Source: UBA5109 sp964606735
GTDB taxonomy: Bacteria; Pseudomonadota; Gammaproteobacteria; Pseudomonadales; Pseudohongiellaceae
NCBI GenBank assembly: GCA_964606735.1
Contig: CAZSHI010000001.1
Location: 62,001 to 126,000 of the forward strand
DNA: 64,000 bases
Reading direction: 5' to 3'
The position numbers and the translations under genes were made by a program. Shown here piece by piece: positions 1 through 7,926 of this stretch (position 1 is its first letter; each line of letters begins with the position of its first letter). Under the pieces are notes generated by a model. The model worked only from the letters and a program-made list of their open reading frames with translations. It had not been told where the DNA came from and made no database searches.

Positions 1-96
1 GAGCGAATCGGCGATCTGAGTACGAATATTGCTGAAGATGTGGTTTTCATGGTCGAAGGCAATGTGGTTCGCCATGATTCTGACCTGGAAGATTAA
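1..96 (+). CDS. phoU: PhoU-like phosphate signalling protein, C-terminal end only
   Basis: The window opens inside a reading frame of 31 codons ending in TAA at 94-96. The residues (ERIGDLSTNIAEDV then VFMVEGNVVRH) match the conserved end of the second PhoU three-helix repeat, where an ERIGDxxxNIAE metal-binding motif is followed by a VEG-x-x-VRH tail. PhoU is the cytoplasmic negative regulator that links the Pst phosphate transporter to PhoR/PhoB signalling. The rest of the gene, and any pst genes, lie before the window. The call rests on a short but characteristic stretch. Confidence 0.75.
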   Translation, partial: ERIGDLSTNIAEDVVFMVEGNVVRHDSDLED

Positions 97-118
97 TCGA
101 GGGAAAGTGCCGGTTTTA

Positions 119-147
119 TTGACAAGTTAATGAGAATCATTATCATT
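119..147 (+). promoter_or_regulatory. Fur-repressed sigma70 promoter of the imelysin/cytochrome operon
   Basis: A perfect -35 TTGACA (119-124) and a -10 TATCAT (141-146) are separated by 16 bp. The 7-1-7 Fur inverted repeat TGAGAATCATTATCA lies at 131-145, covering the spacer and -10, and differs from the TGATAATNATTATCA consensus at one base. Binding of Fur-Fe2+ here would block RNA polymerase, so the downstream genes should be induced under iron limitation. The site lies 26 bp before the first start codon. Confidence 0.88.
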
Positions 148-171
148 AATTCTTATTAATCCGGATTTCCC

Positions 172-1449
172 ATGCAAAAACTTCAACAAGCAAAAGGCTA
201 CCTGCTAGCTACAAGTTTACTCGCCCTGCTGACAGCCTGTTCTTCTCTCAGGCAGGATAGTGCTGTCTCCCCAGATGAGGTCATTTCGACCTATATTGAC
301 ATTGCCCAGGCCAGTTACGAGGATTCCCTGATCTCGGCACGCATACTGGAAAATGCCATTGATGCGATGCTGGCCAATCCGAACGCCACCACCCTGAGCT
401 ATGCCAGAAACGCCTGGCTTGCAGCCAGAGTGCCCTATCAGCAGACTGAGGTGTATCGATTTGGTAATGCCGTGGTTGATGAGTGGGAAGTAAGGGTTAA
501 CTCCTGGCCCCTGGATGAAGGGCTCATCGATTACACCGCAGCTTCCTACGGACAGGAATCAGACAACAATTATTTTTATACGGCCAATATCATCGCCAAT
601 GAGCTCATTGATATCGGGGGAATTAGTGTGGATGCGGCACAGATTTCACCGCAGTTACTGGCTGAAACCCTGCATCAGATTGATGGTGTGGAGTCCAATG
701 TGGCCACCGGCTATCACGTCATAGAGTTTTTACTGTGGGGGCAGGACCTCAACGGTACCAATCCGGGTGCCGGCAATCGTCCAGCCACGGATTATTCGCT
801 GGAGAATTGCAGTAATGGTCATTGTGAGCGTCGCAGGGATTACCTGAAGGCAGCAATCAGTCTGCTGGTTGCCGATCTGGAAGAGATGGTATTCAACTGG
901 CAGCCCAATGGAGCAGCCTATCAGGATTTGCTCAGGAAGGGACCGCAGGGCGGTCTGGCAACCATGTTGACTGGTATGGGCAGTCTGGCATACGGTGAAC
1001 TGGCTGGTGAGAGGATCCGGCTGGGCCTCTTGCTGAATGATCCGGAAGAAGAACATGACTGTTTTTCCGATAACACCCATAATTCACATTACTATGATGC
1101 ACTGGGCATCAAGAATGTGTATCTCGGAGAATATGAACGCATTGACGGCTCGCTGGTCAGCGGCCCTTCCCTGGAGGATCTGCTGGAGCAGGAGGCACCG
1201 GCTGTCGCTGCTGAAATGAGAGCAAGACTGGAGAGCACTGAACTGGCAATGAATGATTTACTGGCCGAGGCACGCCGTGGTAACACCTTTGATGTACTGA
1301 TTGCCAGCAACAATGAGGCAGGGGAGGCGATCATCTCCAATATCGTGGATTCACTGATGGAAGAGACTCGAACGATTGAAAATGTAATTCGCGAGTTGAA
1401 TCTACAGAACGTCAGTATTGAAGGTTCCACCAGTTTAAGTCCGCTTTAA
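172..1449 (+). CDS. Imelysin-family (M75/ICMP-like) lipoprotein
   Basis: The 425-residue protein starts with a lipoprotein signal peptide ending in a LLTAC lipobox (Cys about residue 23), so it is probably anchored in the outer membrane facing the periplasm. The imelysin hallmark GxHxxE is present as GYHVIE at residues 180-185, followed by FLLWGQD. Family members include Pseudomonas IcmP and the M75 part of EfeO. Despite the old 'insulin-cleaving' name, they are linked to iron or haem handling and their peptidase activity is doubtful. It is the first gene after the Fur-controlled promoter, with the di-haem oxidoreductase gene 45 bp downstream. The iron-uptake role is inferred from the Fur box and the family. 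Confidence 0.88.
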   Translation: MQKLQQAKGYLLATSLLALLTACSSLRQDSAVSPDEVISTYIDIAQASYEDSLISARILENAIDAMLANPNATTLSYARNAWLAARVPYQQTEVYRFGNAVVDEWEVRVNSWPLDEGLIDYTAASYGQESDNNYFYTANIIANELIDIGGISVDAAQISPQLLAETLHQIDGVESNVATGYHVIEFLLWGQDLNGTNPGAGNRPATDYSLENCSNGHCERRRDYLKAAISLLVADLEEMVFNWQPNGAAYQDLLRKGPQGGLATMLTGMGSLAYGELAGERIRLGLLLNDPEEEHDCFSDNTHNSHYYDALGIKNVYLGEYERIDGSLVSGPSLEDLLEQEAPAVAAEMRARLESTELAMNDLLAEARRGNTFDVLIASNNEAGEAIISNIVDSLMEETRTIENVIRELNLQNVSIEGSTSLSPL

Positions 1450-1494
1450 GCCTTGCCGGGTGCAATACATTAATTAATAACTGCAGGCATACAC

Positions 1495-2661
1495 ATGAAA
1501 AGTCAGCTTGGTTTATTACTGCTTTGCAGTCTGGGGGCTCAAAGCCTGAGCGCCCAGGTTAATCCCTTGTCCATTTCTGAAGAAGGCCTGGATTATCTGG
1601 CCGGGCAGGCAATCTTCGAAAAAACCTGGGTCAGTTCACCGTCCTCTACGCGGGCGAGTGATGGGTTAGGGCCTTTGTACAATGCACGTTCCTGCGCCCA
1701 GTGCCATGTAGATGCGGGTAAAGGGACTGTGGAAGACTCGCTGGTGATTCGTATCAACCATCCGGATTTTGGTCAACAGCTGCAACCTCGTGCAGTGCCT
1801 GGACTGCCGGCTGAAACGCAGATTCTGATGGACTATAGCGAGTCATCTGTAAGGTTTGCGGACGGGACCCAGGTTCAGTTGCGCCAGCCCTCCTATCAGT
1901 TTCCGGAACTTGAAAGTGAGTTGCCTTTCTCTGCCCGCGTGGCACCTTCACTGGCTGGCATAGGTATCATTGCCAACATTCCCTATTTTGATCTCCTGGC
2001 CAGAGCCGACCCCAATGACCGCGATAATGATGGTATTTCAGGGCGTCCGGGTGCGGGACGTTTTGGCTGGAAAGGTGAACTTGATTCCCTGAGTGAACAG
2101 ATAGCCCAGGCTCTGAGTCTGGATATAGGCATCAGTTCCACACTGTTCCCTGATCCCTATGCGGATTGCACCTCCACGCAACAGGACTGTCTGCGTATGC
2201 CGCATGGAGCCTCGCAGGAAGATGATGATATGGAACTTGGTATCGAAGCTTTCTACGCCCTGGTTAATTTCGTCAGACAGATCCCTGCTCCGATCAGTAG
2301 CGCTGTAGCAATGCCGGGAGAGGAGACTTTCAATCGTGTAGGATGCGCCGCCTGTCACGCCGGGGCATTCAATAATGGCAGTGTTAATCCCTATTCGGAC
2401 TTGTTACTGCATGATATGGGAGAGGCGCTGGCAGATAACATGTCTAATGCGCAGTCGGCAGAATGGCGAACAGCCCCGCTGTGGGGTCTTTCTAGCCAGG
2501 CACAAGACACGGCACAACATTATCTGCATGATGGCCGGGCCAGAAATCTGGTCGAAGCAATTGTCTGGCATGGTGGTGAAGCAGAACAGGCAAAGCAGGC
2601 ATTTATGGCACTGCCTGCTGCACAGCGTGACGATATCATCAGGTTTTTACAGAGTTTATAA
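1495..2661 (+). CDS. Di-haem oxidoreductase (DUF1111, 'thiol oxidoreductase' family)
   Basis: A 388-residue exported c-type cytochrome with a Sec signal peptide (about residues 1-20, ending LSAQ). Two haem-binding CxxCH motifs are visible: CAQCH at 67-71 and CAACH at 284-288. The family is related to bacterial di-haem peroxidases and is regularly found beside imelysin genes in Fur-controlled operons such as the P. aeruginosa icmP locus. A plausible but unproven role is redox processing of iron or an iron ligand in the periplasm. Its stop is 10 bp from the next start, so the genes are almost certainly cotranscribed. Confidence 0.85.
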   Translation: MKSQLGLLLLCSLGAQSLSAQVNPLSISEEGLDYLAGQAIFEKTWVSSPSSTRASDGLGPLYNARSCAQCHVDAGKGTVEDSLVIRINHPDFGQQLQPRAVPGLPAETQILMDYSESSVRFADGTQVQLRQPSYQFPELESELPFSARVAPSLAGIGIIANIPYFDLLARADPNDRDNDGISGRPGAGRFGWKGELDSLSEQIAQALSLDIGISSTLFPDPYADCTSTQQDCLRMPHGASQEDDDMELGIEAFYALVNFVRQIPAPISSAVAMPGEETFNRVGCAACHAGAFNNGSVNPYSDLLLHDMGEALADNMSNAQSAEWRTAPLWGLSSQAQDTAQHYLHDGRARNLVEAIVWHGGEAEQAKQAFMALPAAQRDDIIRFLQSL

Positions 2662-2671
2662 TGAGGCCATG

Positions 2672-3733
2672 ATGAAGATACTGCGAATCTGGCTTTGCCT
2701 GGGACTGTTCAGTGCCACACAGTCGGGGCTGGCACAGAACCTGATAACCAGTGACGAAGGCTGGACCGCGATTAATCTGAAGGTTACGGATAAGCTGGTC
2801 ATTCCGGCTTATGAAAATCTGCAGACAGCATCGCTGGACCTGCAGGCAGCCAGTGTCAATTTCTGCAGGGCCCCAGTAACAACTTCACTAAGGCAGTTGC
2901 AGGCTGCCTATATCGGCATGATGGATGCCTGGCAGGCTGTGCAACACATTCAGTTCGGACCCATTACCTATTTCAACTGGAATTTCCGCATGCAGTATTG
3001 GCCGGATGAGCGTGGTACCAGTGGCCGGCAACTGGATGCAGCGATTGCTGCCGCAGATGCCGGGATACTCAATGTTGACAGTTTTTCACGACAGAGTGTT
3101 GGCATACAGGGCCTGCCGGCGCTGGAGCGCTTGCTCTTTGCCGATACGGCGCTGGAGGACTACCAGAACAATGACTACCTGTGCCCGCTGAGTGAAATGA
3201 TTGCGGCAAATCTCAATGAAATAAGCGCAGGAGTGCTTGAGCGCTGGCTTGATGAGTATCGGGATGTGGTGTTAGAACCTGATTCCGGTGGCGTCTTTGA
3301 AGATGCCGAGGATCTCAGTATAGAGTTTCTCAAGGCCCTGCAGGAATCCCTGAGCAAAATTCGAGACCAGAAGCTGACCCCTGTTATCGGAGAGGATTTT
3401 GCGCGAGTACGTACACGCAATGCTGAGTCCTGGCGTTCACAGCGTTCACTGGCCAATATCAAATTCAATGTTTTAGCCTTGCAAACCCTGTTCATGGCCT
3501 ACTCGGAAGCATTCTATGCAGACGATGTCGAGGCTGTTCTTGCAGCCTTTGCAGCACTCAATACGACACTTGCACAAGCCCCGGATAACATGCTTTCTGC
3601 ACAAGATAATCAAGCGGATTATGAGCGCCTGCAAGTTATCCATACGCAAATTGATGCCGTGCATGAAGCCTTTGAAAATGCCCTGAAGGCAACAGATTTG
3701 TATCTTGGCTTCAACAGCCTTGATGGAGACTAG
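2672..3733 (+). CDS. Second imelysin-family periplasmic protein
   Basis: A 353-residue exported protein with a Sec signal peptide (KILRIWLCLGLF, cleavage near LAQ). It belongs to the imelysin-like superfamily but has GLPALE where the first imelysin has GYHVIE, so the motif histidine is replaced by proline; this matches the second imelysin subtype known from Pseudomonas icmP operons. Two adjacent ATG codons exist (2669 and 2672). The second is chosen because GAGG at 2663-2666 then lies 5 bp away. The frame stays open upstream to 2375, but that part overlaps the cytochrome gene and is not credible. It probably works with the first imelysin on a shared iron substrate. Confidence 0.83.
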   Translation: MKILRIWLCLGLFSATQSGLAQNLITSDEGWTAINLKVTDKLVIPAYENLQTASLDLQAASVNFCRAPVTTSLRQLQAAYIGMMDAWQAVQHIQFGPITYFNWNFRMQYWPDERGTSGRQLDAAIAAADAGILNVDSFSRQSVGIQGLPALERLLFADTALEDYQNNDYLCPLSEMIAANLNEISAGVLERWLDEYRDVVLEPDSGGVFEDAEDLSIEFLKALQESLSKIRDQKLTPVIGEDFARVRTRNAESWRSQRSLANIKFNVLALQTLFMAYSEAFYADDVEAVLAAFAALNTTLAQAPDNMLSAQDNQADYERLQVIHTQIDAVHEAFENALKATDLYLGFNSLDGD

Positions 3734-3737
3734 CCTC

Positions 3738-4880
3738 ATGTCAGCTGTGCAAGTGCATCGACGTTCCTTTCTGACAATGGCACTTCTGGGTGCCGCGTCC
3801 CCTGCGCTTGCTATTCCCCAGGTTTCTGAGAGGCCAGTTTTTTTAAGCGCTGCTTCAGACAGTGATACCGGGCACTGGGTGAAGGCTTTCACCATCAGGG
3901 ACAATCACTTCGAAGAGCTTTATAGCCATCACCTTCCCGAGCGTGCCCATGACGTGGTTCTGCACCCTCGCAAGCAGCACTATGTGACAATTGCCAGGCG
4001 ACCGGGCACATTCATGCTCTTGGGTGATGTCCAAAGTGGAGCGGTTTTACAGGAGCTGGATGCAGCCGCAGAAAGACACTTTTACGGACACGGTGTGTTT
4101 TCTGCAGACGGTGAATATTTCTATACGACTGAAAATGCCTACAATGACACGCATGGTGAGCATGGACGTATTGGTGTTTGGCGCTTTAATCATACAGCGG
4201 GCACCTTGGAGCGGATCAATGAGTTTTACAGCTATGGTATTGGGCCACATGAATTACTGTTGATGCCTGATCAGGAAACACTGGTAATTGCCAATGGCGG
4301 AATACGCACACATCCGGACTCGGAGCGTGACAAGCTCAATATCGATATCATGCAGCCCAGTCTTGTCTACATCGAGCGGCAAACGGGTAAATTACTCGAG
4401 ATGCATTCTCTGCCTGCGGAATATCATCAGGCCAGTATTCGACATATTGATGTGAATGCTTCCTCCCAGGTTGCCATTGCCATTCAATTTGAAGGCGAAC
4501 CTTTTATGAGTGCTCCATTGATAGCAACACACCGACGAGGTGAAGCTATCCGAACCTTGATGGCGCCGGAACAGGTGCAGTCACAACTACAGCAATATGT
4601 TGGATCGATTCGTTTTGACCACAGTGGGCGTTTTTTTGTTGCTTCCTGTCCCCGGGCCAATGTGCTGACCTTCTGGGATGCTGAAAACGGGGAATTCATC
4701 TCACAGCTCAGGGCGCGCGATGTCTGTGGCGTCTGCGCTTATGGCAACGGGTTCGTGTTCAGTACAGGAACAGGACGTCTGGCTTATTTTGATCTGGAGC
4801 AAGACAGCCTGGAAAACATCACGGATGAACAGGAGCTGAGGGGGCTATTCTGGGATAATCATTTAGCGGTGAGTTTCTGA
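3738..4880 (+). CDS. DUF1513 protein, Tat-exported, probable beta-propeller
   Basis: A 380-residue protein beginning with a twin-arginine-type signal (HRRSFLTMALLGAA, cleavage near ALA). DUF1513 proteins are predicted seven-bladed propellers and are constant members of imelysin operons; their biochemical function is unknown. Tat export suggests folding, possibly with a cofactor, before secretion. The start at 3738 is preferred over in-frame upstream ATGs because GGAGA at 3725-3729 lies 8 bp before it and the RR motif then falls near the N-terminus. The stop codon overlaps the next start (TGATG), indicating translational coupling. Confidence 0.82.
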   Translation: MSAVQVHRRSFLTMALLGAASPALAIPQVSERPVFLSAASDSDTGHWVKAFTIRDNHFEELYSHHLPERAHDVVLHPRKQHYVTIARRPGTFMLLGDVQSGAVLQELDAAAERHFYGHGVFSADGEYFYTTENAYNDTHGEHGRIGVWRFNHTAGTLERINEFYSYGIGPHELLLMPDQETLVIANGGIRTHPDSERDKLNIDIMQPSLVYIERQTGKLLEMHSLPAEYHQASIRHIDVNASSQVAIAIQFEGEPFMSAPLIATHRRGEAIRTLMAPEQVQSQLQQYVGSIRFDHSGRFFVASCPRANVLTFWDAENGEFISQLRARDVCGVCAYGNGFVFSTGTGRLAYFDLEQDSLENITDEQELRGLFWDNHLAVSF

Positions 4881-6043
4881 TGCTAAAAATGATTCCTTTT
4901 TCTTTAGTCAGCCTGCTGGCGGCAGCTGTGGTTTTTGCAGCCAGTGATGATGAGAGGCTGAGGCAATCCCGAATGACAGACCTGGGAGCGGCCCTGTTTT
5001 TTGATGTCAATCTTTCCCGCGACCGTACACAAAGCTGTGCGAGCTGTCATGATCCAGCCAGAGCATTTATTGACTGGCGGGATAATGGCGTGGCTGCGGC
5101 TGCTTCTCTTGGTGGTGACATGGTCTCACTGGGAGATCGTAATGCTCCGACCCTTTCCTATGCGTCCCTGATCCCGGCTTTTCATCGAAACACGGAGGGC
5201 GAATATGTCGGCGGGCTGTTTCTTGATGGTAGAGCAGCGGATCTGGCCGGGCAGGCTGGTGGCCCACCACTTAATCCGCTTGAAATGGCACAACCGGATA
5301 AATCAGCGGTAGTTGAGCGCCTGCAGGAAAGCGAAATGTATCAGGTCGCTTTCAAAGCGCTTTTTGGCGACGCCATTTTTACGGATGTGAATGCTGCCTA
5401 TGAGGCAATGACGCAGAGCATTGCCGCTTTCGAACAGCAAGAGTTTTTTTCACCCTTTGATTCCAAATATGACCGCTATCTGCGTGGAGAGTATCAACTA
5501 AGCCGTGAAGAAGAACTTGGAATGACCCTGTTTTTTTCCGAACAATTTACCAACTGTAATCAGTGCCATCAGTTAAATATACTACCAGGATCAGAACGTG
5601 AGACATTTACCAATTACCGCTACCACAATATTGGCGTGCCGCGTAATCGGTCATTACGGATTGCGAATGGCTTGATGGACGGCCATACGGATCAGGGCTT
5701 GCTGGCTAATCCGCTGGTTGATGACCCTGCCCAGGCTGGTAAATTTAAAGTGCCAACCCTGCGTAATGTCGCTATCACTGCACCATACATGCATAATGGT
5801 GTTTTTCAGGAACTGGAGACGGTTATCCAGTTTTACAACAAATACAATAGCAGAAGTGAAGCGGCCCAGATAAACCCGGAAACCAATGAACACTGGGGGG
5901 AGCCGGAGCTTTCTGCTAATATTTCTCTGACGGAACTGGAATCAGGTCCATTTCTGGACGAACGAAGAGTTAATGCCCTCGTTGCATTTCTGAAATTATT
6001 AACAGATAGACGTTACGAAGTCCTCCTCGAATCCAATAATTAA
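4880..6043 (+). CDS. Di-haem cytochrome c peroxidase / MauG-like protein
   Basis: A 387-residue exported protein with a signal peptide (about residues 1-21) and two CxxCH haem sites: CASCH at 53-57 and CNQCH at 226-230. The order, spacing and the conserved PTLRNVAITAPYMHNG segment before the C-terminal helix are those of the bacterial CcpA/MauG family, which reduces H2O2 or performs long-range radical oxidation in the periplasm. Its start codon overlaps the DUF1513 stop, making it the last gene of the Fur-regulated set. It could detoxify peroxide during iron starvation or oxidise the operon's unknown substrate; the sequence does not decide which. Confidence 0.87.
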   Translation: MLKMIPFSLVSLLAAAVVFAASDDERLRQSRMTDLGAALFFDVNLSRDRTQSCASCHDPARAFIDWRDNGVAAAASLGGDMVSLGDRNAPTLSYASLIPAFHRNTEGEYVGGLFLDGRAADLAGQAGGPPLNPLEMAQPDKSAVVERLQESEMYQVAFKALFGDAIFTDVNAAYEAMTQSIAAFEQQEFFSPFDSKYDRYLRGEYQLSREEELGMTLFFSEQFTNCNQCHQLNILPGSERETFTNYRYHNIGVPRNRSLRIANGLMDGHTDQGLLANPLVDDPAQAGKFKVPTLRNVAITAPYMHNGVFQELETVIQFYNKYNSRSEAAQINPETNEHWGEPELSANISLTELESGPFLDERRVNALVAFLKLLTDRRYEVLLESNN

Positions 6044-6066
6044 TTCATACGAGCAAGAACTTATTC

Positions 6067-7926
6067 ATGAAATTTGCTGAAACAGAAATTAGCGCGCGCC
6101 TGAAAGATCAGCCGGGCGGCATACTTGGAAGATTCTGTACGCTGGTTGGCATAAATGTTGATGAGCTTTCCACCATCCGGGCTTTTTTCGATATCTATAA
6201 CCGCGAGGGAAACCGCTTAAGCGGCAGTAGCAATGGCGATCATGTGCTGCAGAATATTTTCAAAGGTGAAACCGGAAAAATTTTTACCAAAGCAGTCGAG
6301 TATCGGCCTTTTCAGGATGCTGAACTGATAACCATGATTCAGGGGCTTGTCGCTGCTGATATCAAGGACATCGAATTTCGTTATACATCCCGTGGTGATC
6401 ACTTTGCATTCTCAAAACCCAGTGACAGTGAAAAAGCTGCCGATAATATACGAATCGCTCACGACAAATATGCCTATTTCCTGAAAATGTTAAAGGCAGT
6501 CGAAACCTTTATTGACAATAATGAAGCACAGCTAAAACTCTGGCAGGGTTTCAGAGACGTTGAGAAGGTTGCAGAAAATATCCGTATGCTGGACCTGATT
6601 GTGCAGAATCTCGACATGGAACCCGATGGAACAGATACCATCAAGACTTCAGGTTTGACGCTGGATGATCTTGGCTTAACAGTAGAACTGGATCCGGATG
6701 TGGCCAAAGAAACCGGTATGACGACAACACAGATTAAATCTCACTGTCACCTGCCTGGCAATGCTGCTGCCGAGTTTGTTCAGGTTTGTGGACTACAGAT
6801 CTATGCCCAGGAAGCCATGATGGTGGCTCAGCTCATCGAATATGCCGAATCGGTTAGAGATATTGATGCTCCCTACTATGGGGCTTTTCCGAAAGTCCTG
6901 CCACAGGATGAAGGTGGTTTGCGCTTTTCTTTTCATAATTTTCATCATGCCTATCTCTTGAGAGAGGGACAGGGTGGGACCCCTGGCATTGATATTTCAG
7001 CAGCGATGTACAAGGAGTTGGGCGGCAGCGAATCGCTGATGAAACATCTGCAGGAAAATGAACTGGTCACTGAAAATGTCATTCGAGAGAATGACTTCCG
7101 CCGCGGCCGGTCCAACAAACTGCGCTGGGCCGAGTCAAAAACCCGTCAGCAACTGGAAACTGCCCTTGATGATTTTGACGAGACGAAGGCTCAGGACAGC
7201 CCGCTGCGGGTCAAATTAATCGAACATTTTCTGGGCAGTGTCAGTGAAAATTTTGGCGATTTTTCCCTGGGTGAAATTGACCCTGATAGTGGCGAGGCGG
7301 TTACTGTGGTGGTTCTGCCGTCACCCAACATGGCAGGGAAATCAACCTCCCTCAAGGCGCTTGGCCTGATTCTGCAGGGTGCGCTGATGGGAAGAACTGT
7401 TGCCGCTGAAAGTGCTGAGTTAACAGTGCCTGACCAGATATTCCATAATTTTAATGTTGAAGATGACCTGACTCATCAGCGTAGTACCTTCAAGGCCCAG
7501 CTGGAAAATATCAAGGATTTTCTGGATACGGCAAGCATCCACTCGCTGGGCCTGTTTGATGAACTGTTTAACGGAACCAGTGCCGATTACCAGCTGGCGC
7601 TGGCCTGGGCTTTTCTGGAAAAATGCAGTCAGCGTAAACTGCGTGTCATGATTTCCACCCATAACCGGGATCTTGAATATTACAGCGATCCGGATGGCTA
7701 TGATCATATCAAGGGCTCACATGGGCGCCCGATAGATGCCATCAACCCCAAAGGCGGGCGCCATGCCAAAACAGTCTCCATCGGACATGATCATAAGTTC
7801 AAGTACGGTTCGGAAAGAGACAGTGAAGCGCTGATCATTGCAAGGGAGGTATTAAGTCCCGCTCACGATGACATTTTGCAGCGGGCCGATGAGATTCTGG
7901 CGCATATCCGCGCTGAGAGGGATTAA
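6067..7926 (+). CDS. MutS-family ATPase domain protein without mismatch-recognition domain
   Basis: A 619-residue cytoplasmic protein whose last third carries the MutS domain V ATPase: Walker A SPNMAGKST (residues 419-427), Walker B ending in Asp498-Glu499 (LFDELFNGTS), and a signature-like STHNRD stretch. The usual N-terminal mismatch-binding domain with its FxE motif is absent; the N-terminal half is helical, as in the lever/clamp part of MutS. It therefore resembles the poorly studied short MutS homologues, not true mutS. It starts 23 bp after the peroxidase gene with no visible terminator, so it may be read from the Fur promoter. Its stop overlaps that of the converging DsbD-like gene by 3 bp. 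Confidence 0.8.
   Translation: MKFAETEISARLKDQPGGILGRFCTLVGINVDELSTIRAFFDIYNREGNRLSGSSNGDHVLQNIFKGETGKIFTKAVEYRPFQDAELITMIQGLVAADIKDIEFRYTSRGDHFAFSKPSDSEKAADNIRIAHDKYAYFLKMLKAVETFIDNNEAQLKLWQGFRDVEKVAENIRMLDLIVQNLDMEPDGTDTIKTSGLTLDDLGLTVELDPDVAKETGMTTTQIKSHCHLPGNAAAEFVQVCGLQIYAQEAMMVAQLIEYAESVRDIDAPYYGAFPKVLPQDEGGLRFSFHNFHHAYLLREGQGGTPGIDISAAMYKELGGSESLMKHLQENELVTENVIRENDFRRGRSNKLRWAESKTRQQLETALDDFDETKAQDSPLRVKLIEHFLGSVSENFGDFSLGEIDPDSGEAVTVVVLPSPNMAGKSTSLKALGLILQGALMGRTVAAESAELTVPDQIFHNFNVEDDLTHQRSTFKAQLENIKDFLDTASIHSLGLFDELFNGTSADYQLALAWAFLEKCSQRKLRVMISTHNRDLEYYSDPDGYDHIKGSHGRPIDAINPKGGRHAKTVSIGHDHKFKYGSERDSEALIIAREVLSPAHDDILQRADEILAHIRAERD

Noticed and set aside
2375..2671. Long N-terminal extension of the second imelysin frame
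   Set aside because: It overlaps the end of the di-haem oxidoreductase gene, has no ribosome site, and would place the signal peptide about 100 residues inside the protein.
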